A stretch of 63,488 bases of DNA, taken from positions 1-63,488 of the forward strand of contig CAJFCJ010000062.1 in NCBI GenBank assembly GCA_904063045.1, in the 5' to 3' direction. The notes under the pieces are model-generated. The model worked only from the letters and a program-made list of their open reading frames with translations, was not told where the DNA came from and did not search any database. Positions 1 to 13,545 of the stretch are shown piece by piece. The DNA comes from Dimorphilus gyrociliatus. Lineage: Eukaryota; Annelida; Polychaeta; Dinophilidae. A program made the position numbers and the translations under genes. Numbering within the stretch: the first letter of the stretch is position 1; each line of letters opens with the position of its first letter.

Positions 1-1360
1 ATATATATATATATATAGTTTATCTATATTTAGTACACGGCATATAAAATATTGCAATTTGTATACTACAGTATATTAAATTGTATCAGATATTTCTCTT
101 CTTCTATACTCAAAAAGACTATTTAACTCTTTAACAAAAAAGAAAAGATACGAAAGCAAAGAGGTTTTCTTTTCTTCTGAATGGATGCGAAATAATTTCC
201 AAACAAAAAATATCTCCGAAAACAATTGCCTCTACGCAAATTAGGCCTAAATTGTTAATAACTGAAACGTGATAGGCAACAGTAACGTAGGTTAACAAGT
301 GACTGTTGTGTTTTGTTACACTTGGCTTGAATCATTCGTCTAATAATCGATAACTTACAGATTTTAAGAGATACAAAACTTACAATTAAAGACGAATTAA
401 TTTCTTCCGTCGTTTCCATAATATGAACATTTCCGTTGTAAATAGAACTGAAATGTCAGCAGTTTTAAGGAACCGATCAATTAAGCAGAATATGTATTTT
501 AAAATGGGATTTAAAGGCATTTAAAGATCAGGCCTATTTATTTAACTACAACACCAGATTATTAGTTACATTTTCCTCTACTTTATTATGTTTATTGTAC
601 GAATAGTTTGTCTGTGTTTGTTTAGGAGAAACATATAAGAGGGGAAGAAGATATCCTCTTTCCTCCTACTCTGTCTTTCTGTCTCTTTTTCTTTCTCTTT
701 CTTGGCCTTTCTTTCCCTTTCTCCACTTGTCTATTTAGATATATATATATATATATATATCTATATGTATGGAATGAGATATGTATTTATACATGTGTAC
801 CTATATATATTATAGAGATTTATATAGATCTCTTCCTCTTCCTTCTCCTCTCTTTTCATTTCAAATTCTACTCTTATTATGTAAAAATTGTAATGCAATT
901 ATAAGAAAAACGCCCTGATTGTCGAATTGAAACGAAAGAGAATAAGTATAATTTATCTATCGACCTATTTCTTTCATTAAAATTTTCCACTATTACTTCC
1001 ACTATTAGTTTGCCTCATTTCTTTTCGCTCAACACGCTTTCCTGCTTCTTGTTGTTGTTGTCCTTATTAGAATTGACCCCATTTTATTTTATTTATTCTT
1101 TAATCATTAAAATATCAAGCCAACAAGAAAATCCCAAGTAAAAAAAATATTTTTTTACACGGGGCGCTGATTTAATAGTTGACGAAGCACGCGTGTTATG
1201 TACTAATTATGACCTAATTTACCTTCCCATTTCCCAAAATGTTAGAAGAATAGGGCAAGAAAGACAGAAGACTGAATTTTAGAGATATACTGAAGGCTAC
1301 GATACAGAAAGAGAGGGGGGCAAGGCGGAGAAGGGCGGAGAGAGAAAGAAAGCCATAGAG

Positions 1361-1417
<57 letters not shown>

Positions 1418-2203
1418 GTGAAACAGAGAGCAAGAGACGAAATGAGTATGATAATGGAAAAAGGGGAAAGGAAGTGGAACGAGATAAATCTAGTCACCTA
1501 TTCGTTATCATGAAATTAGCTCTTTATTTGTAACAATTAGCATTTTTTTTCCATGACCAATTGATGGATAAGATGATCATTCATCAAGAGTTTAGACTTT
1601 TAGGAAGAAAAAAAATCAACGATAATAAACGTCGTATTATCCATATCCGTAATTAAATTGATTTTTTTTGTGGGTTAATTGTTTACTGTCCCCTTTTAAG
1701 GACTTGAATTATCAAACTAACATGAAAATCACATTGGAAAAAAATTAGGTAAAAGGTAAAAGTACAAAAATCGAAAAGAAAATGGTAGAGTAAAAACGTA
1801 GCGAAACAAAAAATTGTAGCTTTTACAACAAGTATGTAATTTCTTACGAATGTTCCCTTTTTTCGTTTAATTGAAGGGAAAATTATCAAATTGTCTACGT
1901 TTCTATCAGCTTCAAATTAAGCCTATTCCATTACTTATTAGCAATAAAATCAACTTTGATTTCTAACTAAACTGTAATTATAGATAATAGAGAAAGACAG
2001 AAAATGCTAAAAAATCATTTCGATCTGTGAAAATGTTGTTAAGATTTAATGAAACGAGAAAGTGAACGTAAATGTATATTGTGTATCTAGTAGGCCTATG
2101 TTTATTCTCGTATATTTACTTCAGTATACGATAGGTGTGAAATAAGTGTAAGCAAGGAGTCGAGAAAAAGCGACAGGAAGACGGAGAGAAAGATCTATTG
2201 AGG

Positions 2204-2237
<34 letters not shown>

Positions 2238-3838
2238 GGGGAAAGAGAGGGAGGAAGACAGGGAAGGAGGTAGGAGAGAGAGAGAGAGAGAGAGAAAGAG
2301 ACAGACAGACAGACTGAAACAACAGCATTATTATCTTTTTAATATAGAAAAAAAACAAATTCTTGACATATTTTTCATAAATAATTTAAAAAACCCGACA
2401 AAAACAACAAAATCAAGAAAGTTCCTTTTCTTTTCTTTTATCATACTTTCCTTCTCATTTTCTTTCTTTTACTTTTTTCTCCTTCCTTCCTCCTTGCCTC
2501 CTTTGTCCATTCCCTTCTCTCTCTGTCTCTCTCTAATATTAATTTAACTACATTTACTAGATCGGGACTATCGAACGTTTCACCACTTTCCCTTTTTCAA
2601 TTTGATTGAAAAAAACAAAAAACTAAAATCAATCGTATTTTTTTCCTGGTCGAAGCGAGCAGGAATAAAAGGGGAAAGAAAATTAACAAGCTTTAGGCCT
2701 AATTATTAGAGAATAGATAAAAAAAGAGAGAAAAGAAAATCACCTATTTGCGGATAGATAATGAAAAGAGATTATGAAAAGGGAAATAAGGATTTTTCCC
2801 TATTAATTTTTTTAAGCAAAAAAAGTGTTGAACGTTAGAATGTCGTTCGATAATTTACAGTATTTTTTCTTTTTCTTTTAGATTTTCAAGTGTTCAATTT
2901 TCAATTAAAAATCAATTAGGCTAGATTTATTGTCAGCTTTATTACCAGACTATGTATTTTCTGTCATTTAAAACAGCTCCAAAAACGCTATAGGATGATT
3001 AGTCACACAAACTTCAATTTTTTGCCTATTATTTAATATTCATTGGCTTTTGTTTAAAAACTATTACCTGCTTGTTTAGAACAACAGAAAAATTAAGTGG
3101 AAAAGTAGAATATATAGCAAAAATATAAATATTAATACATTTCCGTGACCCAATTTAATTATAGAAAACCAGCCCTAGAAAACCTTCGATTAATCTAATA
3201 GCTGACGCAATAGAAACGAGTAGTGAGAATGTCAAGTTGAGCGCAAACATTTTGCAAAGAATGTACTTTTTACTGTCTAGAGTATATTCCATAAATGTTT
3301 ATTATTAGCAGCGACGATTGTTTGTTGGTTTCAGTTCAAAGTTGCTGGTAATTACTGGCGTTTCTATAATGTTCAGTTTTTACCGTATAAGTCAATATGT
3401 ATTGAACGTATTTCTCTGCCAAATCGATAGCAATACGATCGCATAGAGAGAAAACAAAGGATTTGGATTACATTCTGAATTCTTTTAGGCAAAAAAAAAC
3501 TCTTTTATTCCATTCAGAAAAAAAAATTCTACTATACTTTCCTTTCTATTGTTTTGTTTTTGTCTCACATGATTTTGAAGGGAAAAGAAAGCTCTTTATC
3601 TTTTCTTTAGCTATCTCTCTCTTTCTCTCTTTGCTTGCCATTTTTCGCCGTTTGCTATTCTACTTAAATATTTACATTATAGTCTTTTCCGCTTCTCTCC
3701 TCCTCCTCCTCCTCCTCAATTCACCGACACTGATTTCATGTAGTCATTAAGCAATTCATCATAAGTAGTTGACATTGCGTGACCGACAGGCATTTCGTGA
3801 CAAAACAACGAATGTCTTTAATAAATCATTTTCCCCAG
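1..3838. other. Gene-poor AT-rich DNA upstream of the serotonin receptor exons
   Basis: I see no exon with protein-family similarity here. The stretch holds microsatellites, (AT)n at 1-17, (AG)n at about 1371-1413 and (TA)n at about 2206-2234, plus three copies of the palindrome TAGGCCTA (242, 2091, 2694). The longest open frames (for example 3463-3750) are Leu/Phe/Ser-rich translations of pyrimidine runs. The missing 5' exons of the receptor at 3839 (TM1 and TM2) were not found here and probably lie before the window. Confidence 0.6.
1371..1413. repeat. (AG)n microsatellite
   Basis: About 21 uninterrupted AG units. Confidence 0.9.
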
Positions 3839-6800
3839 GTGGGATTTAGGAGACGCCTTTTGCGACGCGTGGACATCGCTGGACGTCCTATTATGCACAG
3901 CCAGTATTATGAATCTGTGCGCTATCAGTATTGATAGGTGAGTAAAGCATCGGTAAATTCAATTAGTAGCCCTATTTTAAAGTTTTGCTGTAATTAAGTT
4001 GAAAAAAACTCGATTCTCTTTTCAACATTTCACCGTAAACACAGATATCTCGTCATAACCCGTCCTTTTGATTACGCATTGAAGAGAACACCTTCAAGAA
4101 TGGGTTTAATGATCTTGATTGCTTGGGTGGCATCCGCCGCTATCAGTATTCCTCCAGTTTTCGGTTGGAAACCTACTCGATCGGATGGAGTATGTATCAT
4201 ATCTCAAGACATCGGATATCAATTCTACGCCACTATATTCGCTTTTTACTTGCCATTAGGAGTAATGATTTTTATTTATGGAAAAATTTACAAGGTAACA
4301 TTTTTATATAGTCGTTTTCTTTCCTTCCCTTTTTTTTATTTCTAATTAAGCTACTTATTTATTTATTTCTTCTATTTCTTCCTTTTAAATTTTTTACTAC
4401 TTAAAAAGAGGGTTTTTATTCTCTTTTCTCACGGTATATACGTAATATTGCTCTATTTAATCTAATCGAAATTCCTAAAAATCTCCTTTCTCTCTCTCTC
4501 TCTCTCTCTCTGCTCTCTGTTCTTCTCTCCAGCTCCACCTTCCCATCCTTCTTCTTAGAATAAAGAAGTTTATATACGTTGTATATAAATAATAAAAAGA
4601 GAAGAATGAGCCTTAAGCCTGCCTGAATCGCAAATTAATTAGACTTCAGAAAAAAATCATTTCAAATTGATCTTTAAAACTTCAAAAGCTATTGATTGTC
4701 TATAAAGGACAAGGTTGAACAAGGTCAAATGTCCTTTTTTAAAAATTACTACTTTCTCTTCTCCGTCTTGTCGAATCATCAGCTAGTTGAGTTAGGAAGA
4801 AAAAGCTTTTACTTACTTAAAAATATGTCACATCTCGGTAAATAGCTAGCAATTTTTACCGTTTTTCTATCATCAAGAAGATGAGCCTATCGAAAAGTGC
4901 ACATGACACAACCAGATATGCCAAAGGCGTTTTGGCCTCATTAACTTTTCAACAGTATTACTATATGCCTACGACTACTGTCGTTCCCCAGCAAATTTTC
5001 TATATGTATAATAATTCCTTTTCCGGCTATTGATATAAACTACAAGTGACATAATTGATTAACGAAATTGAAAACCTACGAAACAGCCCATAACACTAAG
5101 AGGAAAAGGAGATTGCTCTTTGACCCCTTTCTTTTTTGCTGTAGAGAAACCTCAAAAAGATTTTTTTTCTCATTTGCCTTAAAAAAAAAAAGAGGAACAC
5201 TGCAAGGCCCCTGATATTCCCCCTCCCCCCTTTGCGGTTGTTTCTTGATAAATTACTCGTATTATTTCATTAGAAACTTTGAAACTCCATTAGAATGGAA
5301 GACAGTCATAAATATGTGGAAATATAAAAGTGTTTATATATATATATATATATATTCTGTATGTTCTATATATTTCAAATATTCGGTATATAGACACACA
5401 ACCTACACCCGTTTACCTACAAGTTCTGTTTGATTGTATATTTGACCGCAGGGCCAATACGAAAATATTGAAATCATTACAAATAATAAGATATTCAATT
5501 GTCCAAAAATTGATCAAAAATAGTAAAATATCAGGCGAAAACAGTAAAAAACAATACAGTAAATAGAATCTCGACGTATAAATAAAGAAAAACTAGAAGG
5601 AAAGGAGAAAAAGAGAAAATATAATTCCTATAAACGCCAGCGTCGTTACCCCAAAAGACCAACTCTTTTCATATCAGACGACAAACACGCCCTTACAAAA
5701 AATCGTATAATCCTTTTCCCTTCAATCGGGCGTCGCAGATTACGGCTAATAGACGCCCATAAATTCGGATAATCTAACGGACATTTCCGTATAATGAAAG
5801 AGTAAATATTAATTAGGAATAAAACGCACTTAAGCCGTTTATATAGCCCATGTTTTTATGCGTTTAAGCGTGCAACTAAGTATGGGAGTTGGCGTTTTAT
5901 CTAACTATAGGCTCAATGAAATATAGCTCACATATCCTCCACGCATACTTTAACCAGCCTAAATTTATTCTTTTTAGAGTGTAGATTAAAATTTAGCCTA
6001 TAATGAAATTAACTGTTCAATCAATTGGATTGACGGAAAGGTATTGGAATGTGACATAGAAAAAATAGTCTGTTTGGTATTTCTGTAATTTATCCAAAGA
6101 TTGATTAATTAGTTTGTTAATAACAAAGTTATAAATTAATTAATCTAATATCCTTGTCATCTTGGCTTTATGTCATTTTTCGTCTTTTTTTATTAGTTTT
6201 TTTGGTAGGAGCTGTTTAGCCTATTAAAAGAAAATATCTTTTAAAAGAATAAATGACTATGGATAATAGCAATAATAATAATAATAATAATAATAATAAT
6301 CATTATTCATCATTATTCTTATCATCGTCCTCATCAGCAGCAGCAGCATCGTTCTATCCCTTTTTCTCTAATATAATCATCCTCTTTTTCATTCTTTAAG
6401 TATTAAAACTGATATTTTCTGCCTCATTTCATTTCAATTCCCTTCTATTCTGCCTCTCTCTCTCTCTCTCTGCCTCTGTTTCTGTCTTTGTCTACATTTC
6501 CAGCCGCCTGTCTCTGTCTCTGTCTCTGTCTCTCTATCTTTAGAATCATCTCTCTATCCATCCATCCATCTACCTATCTATCTATAGTGCCAAATTTTCT
6601 CTTTGCAATATTCGGCTATTAACTAATTTATTTATTTGTGTCCTCTTTTGTGGGAAACGAATGCGACGAATTATAGCAATAAAGATTAGAATAAGACTGT
6701 TTATTTTGCATTTTGAATCATTAAGGAATGCTGTTTTAAAGGTAATCTTTAAAAAATGCGGTCGCAGATCTACGTGTATTTTCTGTTCCGCAACCAATAG

Positions 6801-7872
6801 CAACGGAGAAAAAAATAAATTCTACTATTATCAACCTATAAGATAGTAATTGCGTAATTTTAATTAGGAAACGATCCTTCAGGCTTCCTAACAAAGCAAG
6901 GGGATGGAGAGAAGAATTCTTTAATGATGCTTGAGGTTGACTTGTTTAGTATAGGAATAGGAGAGTAAGAAGACGATTAGAGTCGTCTTCTTACCTTTTA
7001 AACATACTAGGGATCTAAATATATTCATTGCACCTTTGCTTGCAAGTAAAACGATATCATTAGACGCATATACTATTCGTATTGAATGTTTAGGCGTTGG
7101 TAGATTAGGCCTAGCAGTTCAGCTTTTCTAACCGTAGATATTGGAAGAGAGGGAGGGATGGAGAGAATAAACTTTAAGTTAATTTCTACTCTTTTTCTTT
7201 TCACTATTCATCTTAAGGGAAGAGGTGAAGAAGGGTTGTAGTGGCGGTGGTAGAAGAAATCAGGATAAATGAATTTCGACAAGATAATGAAAAAAATAGG
7301 ATAACTTAATAATTTTTGTTTTTTTCTCTCCTTTTTCCACATTATAGGTTAGCCACGATATCAAAATTAAAGAGGCACGATCTCAACCTCGGTGCAGTAT
7401 GATTAGCGCCTCAGCGAGCACAGCTTTCTCAGACGATAGGAGAAGGTCTTCTGACCAGGCTAAGAACAACGATCGCTCTTCCGGCGACTCTTCAGCCCAC
7501 ATGTTATCGAAACCTCGTAAATCATTAACTAGTGCGGGAGCGGCGATTTCTGGTTTATTAAAGAAAAAGCATAAAGAATCCTCAAGCCGAGAAGGCAAAG
7601 CAATTATCACATTGGGTGTCATCATGGGAGCTTTTACCGCATGTTGGCTTCCATTTTTCATTTTGGCCCTCATTCAGCCACTATGCAACCAATGCATACC
7701 ATCTAGGGTTATGACTTTTTTCCAGTGGTTAGGATATATCAACTCCTTCCTAAATCCGTTCATCTACGCCAGATTTAATACAGAGTTTCGACGACCTTTC
7801 AAGGAGATACTGCTCTTTCGTTGCCGGGGTATTAATAAAAGGTTACGATCCTATTCGGGTCAATACGATTGA
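3839..7872 (+). CDS. Serotonin receptor, 5-HT7-like (class A GPCR), 3' part; 5' exons outside window
   Basis: Three exons join in frame: 3839-3937, 4045-4294 and 7348-7872. They encode TM3 to the C-terminus of a biogenic amine receptor. Visible marks are the amine-binding Asp of TM3 in [16 protein letters not shown], the DRY-type motif ISIDRYLVI, the second loop with [10 protein letters not shown], the TM6 motif FTACWLPFF and the TM7 motif NPFIY. The run [19 protein letters not shown] and the short tail ending SYSGQYD are closest to invertebrate 5-HT7 receptors; 5-HT1 is the main alternative. Known 5-HT7 receptors couple to Gs and raise cAMP. The third cytoplasmic loop is Ser/Arg/Lys-rich and is interrupted by a 3-kb intron. 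TM1 and TM2 are absent, so the start lies upstream. A possible poly(A) signal AATAAA is at 8319. Confidence 0.9.
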
Positions 7873-8894
7873 TCCGTCTTTTACAAAAGGCACCTCTCTC
7901 TTTGTACAAAAAAAGAATTCGCTCATTTGTTTGTTTTGTTTACAGAGATTTTTATTTTTGGGGCAGTTTATACTGTATTATAAACATGACGTTCGATAGT
8001 TTGCTCATAAAATTTTTAAGATATACAGTATGTATATATGTATTTGTATATTTGTATGAGTAGGAGTGTATATGTACAGAACATATATATATGTATATAT
8101 ATACATAAATTTATATATATATATATTTGTATATATATACTAATATGTATGTATGTATGTTTGTATGCCTGTGTGCGAGTGTATGTATGTATTAAGTATG
8201 TATAGACGTGCGTTTGTACAATGTATATGTATATGTATACATATATCCCGTAGCGCTTTTCTTTACACTGGTCGAAAGAATACTCGATTGTTTGTTTTTT
8301 TTTCTTGGTTTGTTTGTCAATAAAAATTTTGTTGTGCACTGAAAAAAAGAAAAAAAAGAAAACTATCATCAACATGAAAATATGATAGTTGAAATAAAAG
8401 TTAATATTAGAAAAGAGAAGAAAGAGGAGAATAAGAGTGAAGAGAGGGAGAAGAAGGAGAAGAAGATTAAAAACAATAATGATAATTGAAGGTTTTAGTA
8501 AAAAAATTAATAAAAAGAGCATCTATAAAAGACAAGGAAAAAGATAAAGTTCATAGGATTTAAACGTTGGAAGAAAATCCGTTTCAAAGAAGGGAGAAAG
8601 AGAAAAAATTTTTTAGTATTGCATTTCTCTAAGGATTAATAAAGAGTAGTAAAAAGGAAAATGATCTATATTTAAATACAGTAGTATCAAATTCACAGAC
8701 AATAGAATTACTTTATTAAAAAATATCCATTCCGTCAAAAAACTTGAATATCATCTTTTATAAGAATACAAATTTGCTTTTTTAATTACTTTGAAGAAAT
8801 GATGATAAATTAAAAAATTAAGCTTAAATCTTTTATTCCATTTCCTGCATTACTCTCTTTTTCTCTCTGTCTCTTTCTGTCTCCTCTCCCCCGT

Positions 8895-8903
<9 letters not shown>

Positions 8904-8936
<33 letters not shown>
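8904..8936. repeat. (CT)n microsatellite
   Basis: About 16 CT units after a C-run. Confidence 0.85.
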
Positions 8937-8938
<2 letters not shown>

Positions 8939-9283
8939 ACTCTCTCTTAATCTCGTGTCTGGTTCTTTATCTCATATATCTGCTTTTGTTATGTTACTTT
9001 TTTAACAGAAATTGAAGATGAAAAAAGCCAATGTTCTTCTTTATATTTTTATTAGAAATTAAACTTTCTTCTTTTTTCCGCCGCTTTCTTATTTTTCTCA
9101 CGAAGATTATCAATCACAATTTGTGTCAAGAACTGGATAGCAATTTTCTATCTCTCGAAAATATACAATTTAACTAGAACCTCTCCATTTCTGTACTTTA
9201 CTGGTTACTTCTGATTCTTTGTCGTATTTGTCTAATCTTGTATTTTATTCAATTTTTCTTTTTGAGTTCCCTCCCCCCCTCCT

Positions 9284-9334
<51 letters not shown>

Positions 9335-11474
9335 TTATAAATATATAGTTTCTCAACTCTCCGTATGAACAATCACCTCCCACATACCTCCCCCTAGCTC
9401 CTTCCATTACACCTCTACCCTGTTTTCCTTTTCTCAACGTCCTTCTTCCTGTCTGCCAATCTATCCGCCCCCTACCTCTCCTCCATTTCTTTTTTCTTCT
9501 ATTCTCTTCTCTCTATCAATCCCCTCGATTGAGGTGGATAATCGATATGTTTTTAATAATAATATAAGGATATGCCTTCTTTAGTATAAATAAGCCTATT
9601 GTATTTAATTATTATAATCCGATTGAATTCCTTTTTTGGTGAGTTTACATAAACAACACTAGTCGGACATGGGCACGCTAAAAGAAAAGATTTTTGACAG
9701 ATGGCGCTAAAGTAGTCGATTTTAATGATGAGCTTTTCTTTTGATCAGAGTGCATACTGATTTAGTCATGCTGAAACGGCTTCGCGCTTAAAACGCCCTA
9801 TCCTCATTAACAAATATCATAAGGATTTAAGAGAAAAGCGGAGGTGAACGTGCTATTTAAGTTCATTTATTCTGCAATACTTTGGTTAGGTGAAGAGAAT
9901 GAAAAATATCTTTCAGAGTGCCGGTACACTGTAAAAAGAGACTTTTGTTTCCTTCCAATAACTCCTTTTTTCGACTCGTTTGATTAGTAGCGTCCTCTAT
10001 TAATAAAGACTAGTTATAGATAGACTAATCCAACAGAGAAACATGAAAGAAAATTATGAAAATTTGATAAATTACGAAGCTAATAAAAACAATAGATGAA
10101 CGTAATTCTTAAACGATTAAACGATGATAAGAAGAATAAAATTCTTTTGTTCCACCTGCGTAATTTTACCTTTTTCTGTAAACAGTTTAATTATTATCTG
10201 TTATACGGAAACTCCTTAATTATATGGATTTAGCCAATCCTTTTAAATCCTAATAGGCGACATTTACCCGCTGCGACTCTACCTCATTTTGTATAATATT
10301 GTATTCTTTCATTTAGCAAATCGGTTAAATCAAGGAATATTATCAAAAGATAATTATTCATTTTACCTTTCTTTTCGACGCCTAATCATTAAAAACCACA
10401 AATAGTCCTAATATCATTTTTTTTTCTTGTATTAATTAGCAATAAAAAGATACTGTCATAGCTTTAATTCTTCTTACAACCCATTTTGTCTCTTTTATAT
10501 GTATCTCTCTCTATATTCTCTCTTCCCTCCCCCTCTCTCTGTCTCCTATTTCGAAAAAGAGAAATACGAGATTTACAGGGAGGCGTACACAGACGCAAAA
10601 GACGACGAGACAGTAAAAATAGAAGAAAAAAGAATTGAAGAGAAAGGCAAAAGAGGGTCGTTGCTCAAACAGACCAAAGGAGTAGCTAAAAAAAATAACA
10701 TTTCTTCTATATTGAGAAAAGTGCAAGAGAGAATGACAGTAGTAGAAAGAGAGGAAGGGAAAGAGGTGGGGGAGGGGTTGGGGATACAGAGAGACAGAGA
10801 TGGTCTGAAGAAAATACCAGAAAGGATAAAAGGACTTCAAGTACAGCAAAATTGAAAAATGCAAGTCTATTCATTTTGCAGTCTGAAAGAGGAGAAGAGC
10901 TAGATCACTTGTTCTTCAAATGTCATGTGATATTATAATAACAGATTGTAAAAAATAAGTACTTATTTTTCGTATGTTGCTAGTTAACGATAAATAGTGA
11001 GAGCATTCGCTTGCAAATTAGCTGACTTTTTTATTCTCTGTGTAACCTTAACTTATTTATTTGAAATAAATTATAGATAAAGCCACTTTTCTACTCCTTT
11101 GCCAATTTATCATTCATCAGGTAGTCAAGAGATGGCGCTAAAATTTGCATACTCTCTCGCTGTGTGTCAACGTATCCATCTAGCGATTGCTTTTAAAACA
11201 AACTTTGATTAAAGAGATTAACACTAAAGCTAAGAAAGTTTATTTATATAATGAGACAATTCTTAACAAGACTTTTCTCCCACACTCTTTTCTCTCAACC
11301 AATCCCGCCCACTTAATCACCACACCTCCTTCCCTATTTCCCCAAATATGCTCACTTAAATAAAATTCTGAATAAGCAAAATTCCTAAGATCAATCTCTT
11401 TGCCACAAAATTGTGTCTGATTCATTTATTTATGAATATATATACATATTTCAAGAAGAAAGAAGAAGAGGTGT

Positions 11475-11506
11475 AGGAGGAGGAGGAGGAGGAGGAGGAG
11501 GAGGAG
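11475..11506. repeat. (GGA)n microsatellite
   Basis: About ten GGA units, which yield a false Ser-rich ORF on the minus strand. Confidence 0.85.
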
Positions 11507-13189
11507 AAAGAAGGTGAGGATAATGGTGCTGATGGTGATGATGAAAGAAAGAAAAAGATAATTTGATTTGGTTTTTTTTTCAAATGAAGCGATTTAAACA
11601 AATGATAATAAAGATAACGAAATCTTTTTCCTCTTTGATATTTCTCACCTGTTGGAGTGAATTCTTTCCTTTTATTATCATTTTCATTGTAAGAAGGGAA
11701 GGGATAAATTCCTATCTTGAATCTTGACATTCAATCGAAGGAGACAAGAGATTCAATACCTCTTTTTTAGTGGGAAATGGCTGCTTTTTGTGGTTGTGAC
11801 ATTTGTTACATTTTCTGTTCTTTTCTTTTGTCTCTTCAAAAACTCTAAACTATGTTATTATCTAAGAAAGGTGAAGGATGAGTACGTTCTTATAACGGTA
11901 GTTATCAGAACTTTTTTCAAACCTAAGAGTTTTAGGTCAGAGGTTAAAAGAAAAAAAAGTAAATATCTCGAGAGAGAGAGAGAGAATGAAGTAGGATAGA
12001 ATAGGTTTGAGAAAGAAAGCTAGTAAAAAAGGAGGAAATAAGGAAACAATATAGGCGAATAATTGTTGAGGAGAGTTGATTTCTAGGGTTTGATATATAT
12101 TGTCTTGCAGGTGGAAGTTTCTTCGAAAAAGCTAATATGTATACTCTACCATTGACCTATAAACTTAGATATACAATCTCTAAACAATACTTTCCGATGA
12201 TTGTCAGAAAAGGGATAATTAACATTTTCAAAAGAGTAGAAGATGTCGTTGATTGAAAGGCAATCGATCCATACTTAAATAGTCTACCGATATTATATAA
12301 GTTAGTTTATAGTGCTCTTCTAATCCGTCAAATTTGGGCTAATAATTAAAAATAACAAAAGGAAAAGAAAGTAGAATTTTTCTTGAAAATATTGCCATTT
12401 CCATCTGTGCAAAGTGAAAGGAGAAGAACAGAAGGAAAAGAAAAGACGAGAGAGAAGAGAAATTATGATTACAAACTAGAAGAATAACTGTATTTTTGAT
12501 TTTTTTTTCTCTGAGAAAAACCAAAGCAGGTAAACTAAAGTGCAATTAAGGAGGAAAATACTTAAGTATGAATGCTGCCAATAAAGTAGACAGACGATGG
12601 TTGTAAAAGGCTAAAGCGTATATTTAGTGTGCATATACTGTACATAGCGTAAGGGGAGAGAAGAGAAGGCGAATTAGGGTTTTGTGAATACGAGAAAGGA
12701 GGAAAAAGTGGAAAATGAAGGTATTTGTTAGAATAATAAGATAACATTTATAAAATGAAAAAAAAATGCATGTGTCAGAAAGAGAAGAAAATGAAAGTGT
12801 GCACTTTTAAATTGGACGGATAAATCGGTGACTGACTGACTGACTATGTGGCTCCCTAACTGAGTAGGTGAGTGGGTGGATGTATTAAGAAGATACTGGC
12901 ACTATCAAGAAGTTCAAAATACTTTAATTCGTGTATTTCTATTCGTTTTACAGAGATATTTTTTGCTTTTGCTTTGTTTTGTTGATGTAGAAGTTTTTTT
13001 TCTTTCTTTTGTTATTGTTGTTGTTGGTTAAATAAAATAAATAAGCGCAATTTAAACGTTGAATTATATCCTTTTAAAGAATTTAATACATTTACACCAA
13101 AGGTTCTGAATTAGTGAAAGAGATGAACATCTTTTCTCTTTCGTTTTCTCATTCTTTACAACACAAAAATCAGTGTTCGGAAAAAAAAC

Positions 13190-13525
13190 CTAACAATACT
13201 GTGCCATTTCGTTCAAGGAGCATTTGTTGACGCAACATTCACAAACTATACCTTGATTTCCGGCAGTCTGCCTCTTATTTAACATAGCTAGAGCCCTCTT
13301 CTTGGGATGAAAAACCTTTTCGGAACGTTCCACTGATCTCTTCTTCCTGCCGACCATCCTACAAACCGTTTGCAACATTGTTTTTAAATTGTCGCCACAG
13401 ATATAGTTTTGATTGGTAAGCTTTTGATGAAATGTACACGAGTGCTCGTAGCCGGCGTCTATATAAAAAGGCAATAGAAGAAGGAGCGCGGTTGTCAGTA
13501 CTAGAGCCTGTTGTTTCGTTTTCAT
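13190..13525 (-). CDS. Insulin-like peptide precursor, eight-cysteine type
   Basis: A 111-residue preproinsulin in one coding exon. Residues 1 to about 24 form a signal peptide with a poly-Leu core. The B chain carries Cys30, Cys43 and Cys55 (ICGDNLKTMLQTVC). A dibasic site at RKKR (60-63) starts the C peptide, which has further basic sites at 75-77 and at KR 84-85. The A chain begins QTAGNQGIVCECC and ends NEMAQYC, with Cys95, 97, 98, 102 and 111. The extra B-chain and A-chain cysteines fit the fourth disulfide known in molluscan insulins. Gln86 could become pyroglutamate. The product should be a secreted hormone acting on an insulin-receptor-type tyrosine kinase. A polypyrimidine acceptor ends at 13546, so the exon starts at 13545 and a 5' UTR exon lies upstream. 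Confidence 0.95.
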   Translation of the reverse strand: MKTKQQALVLTTALLLLLPFYIDAGYEHSCTFHQKLTNQNYICGDNLKTMLQTVCRMVGRKKRSVERSEKVFHPKKRALAMLNKRQTAGNQGIVCECCVNKCSLNEMAQYC

Positions 13526-13545
13526 TCTTCTTGTACTGATTTAGA
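13526..13545 (-). other. 5' UTR part of the insulin coding exon, with splice acceptor
   Basis: On the minus strand a T-run followed by ACAG ends at 13546, just before 20 untranslated bases and the insulin ATG at 13525. This shows an upstream untranslated exon. The sequence does not show directly which one is used. Confidence 0.6.

Larger units (their letters stand above)
7873..13189. other. Gene-poor repeat-rich interval
   Basis: No convincing gene was seen. The stretch contains a TA/TG-rich block at about 8020-8260, a (CT)n run at about 8904-8936, CT then TA runs at about 9283-9331, and a (GGA)n run at about 11475-11506. Two exact copies of AGATGGCGCT occur at 9699 and 11130. The open frames at 10499-10864 and 8016-8522 are low-complexity (Lys/Glu or Ile/Leu/Tyr) and look accidental. 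Confidence 0.5.

Noticed and set aside
3463-3750. 95-residue plus-strand ORF just before the receptor exon
   Set aside because: Hydrophobic low-complexity from T-rich DNA; it lacks any TM1/TM2 receptor motif and does not splice in frame to 3839.
8016-8522. 168-residue minus-strand ORF, Ile/Tyr/Leu-rich
   Set aside because: It is a translation of TA/TG microsatellite and purine runs; there is no domain and no codon pattern of a real gene.
10499-10864. Overlapping 118- and 117-residue ORFs on both strands
   Set aside because: Lys/Glu-rich versus Phe/Tyr-rich mirror translations of purine-rich DNA; no family similarity and no splice context.
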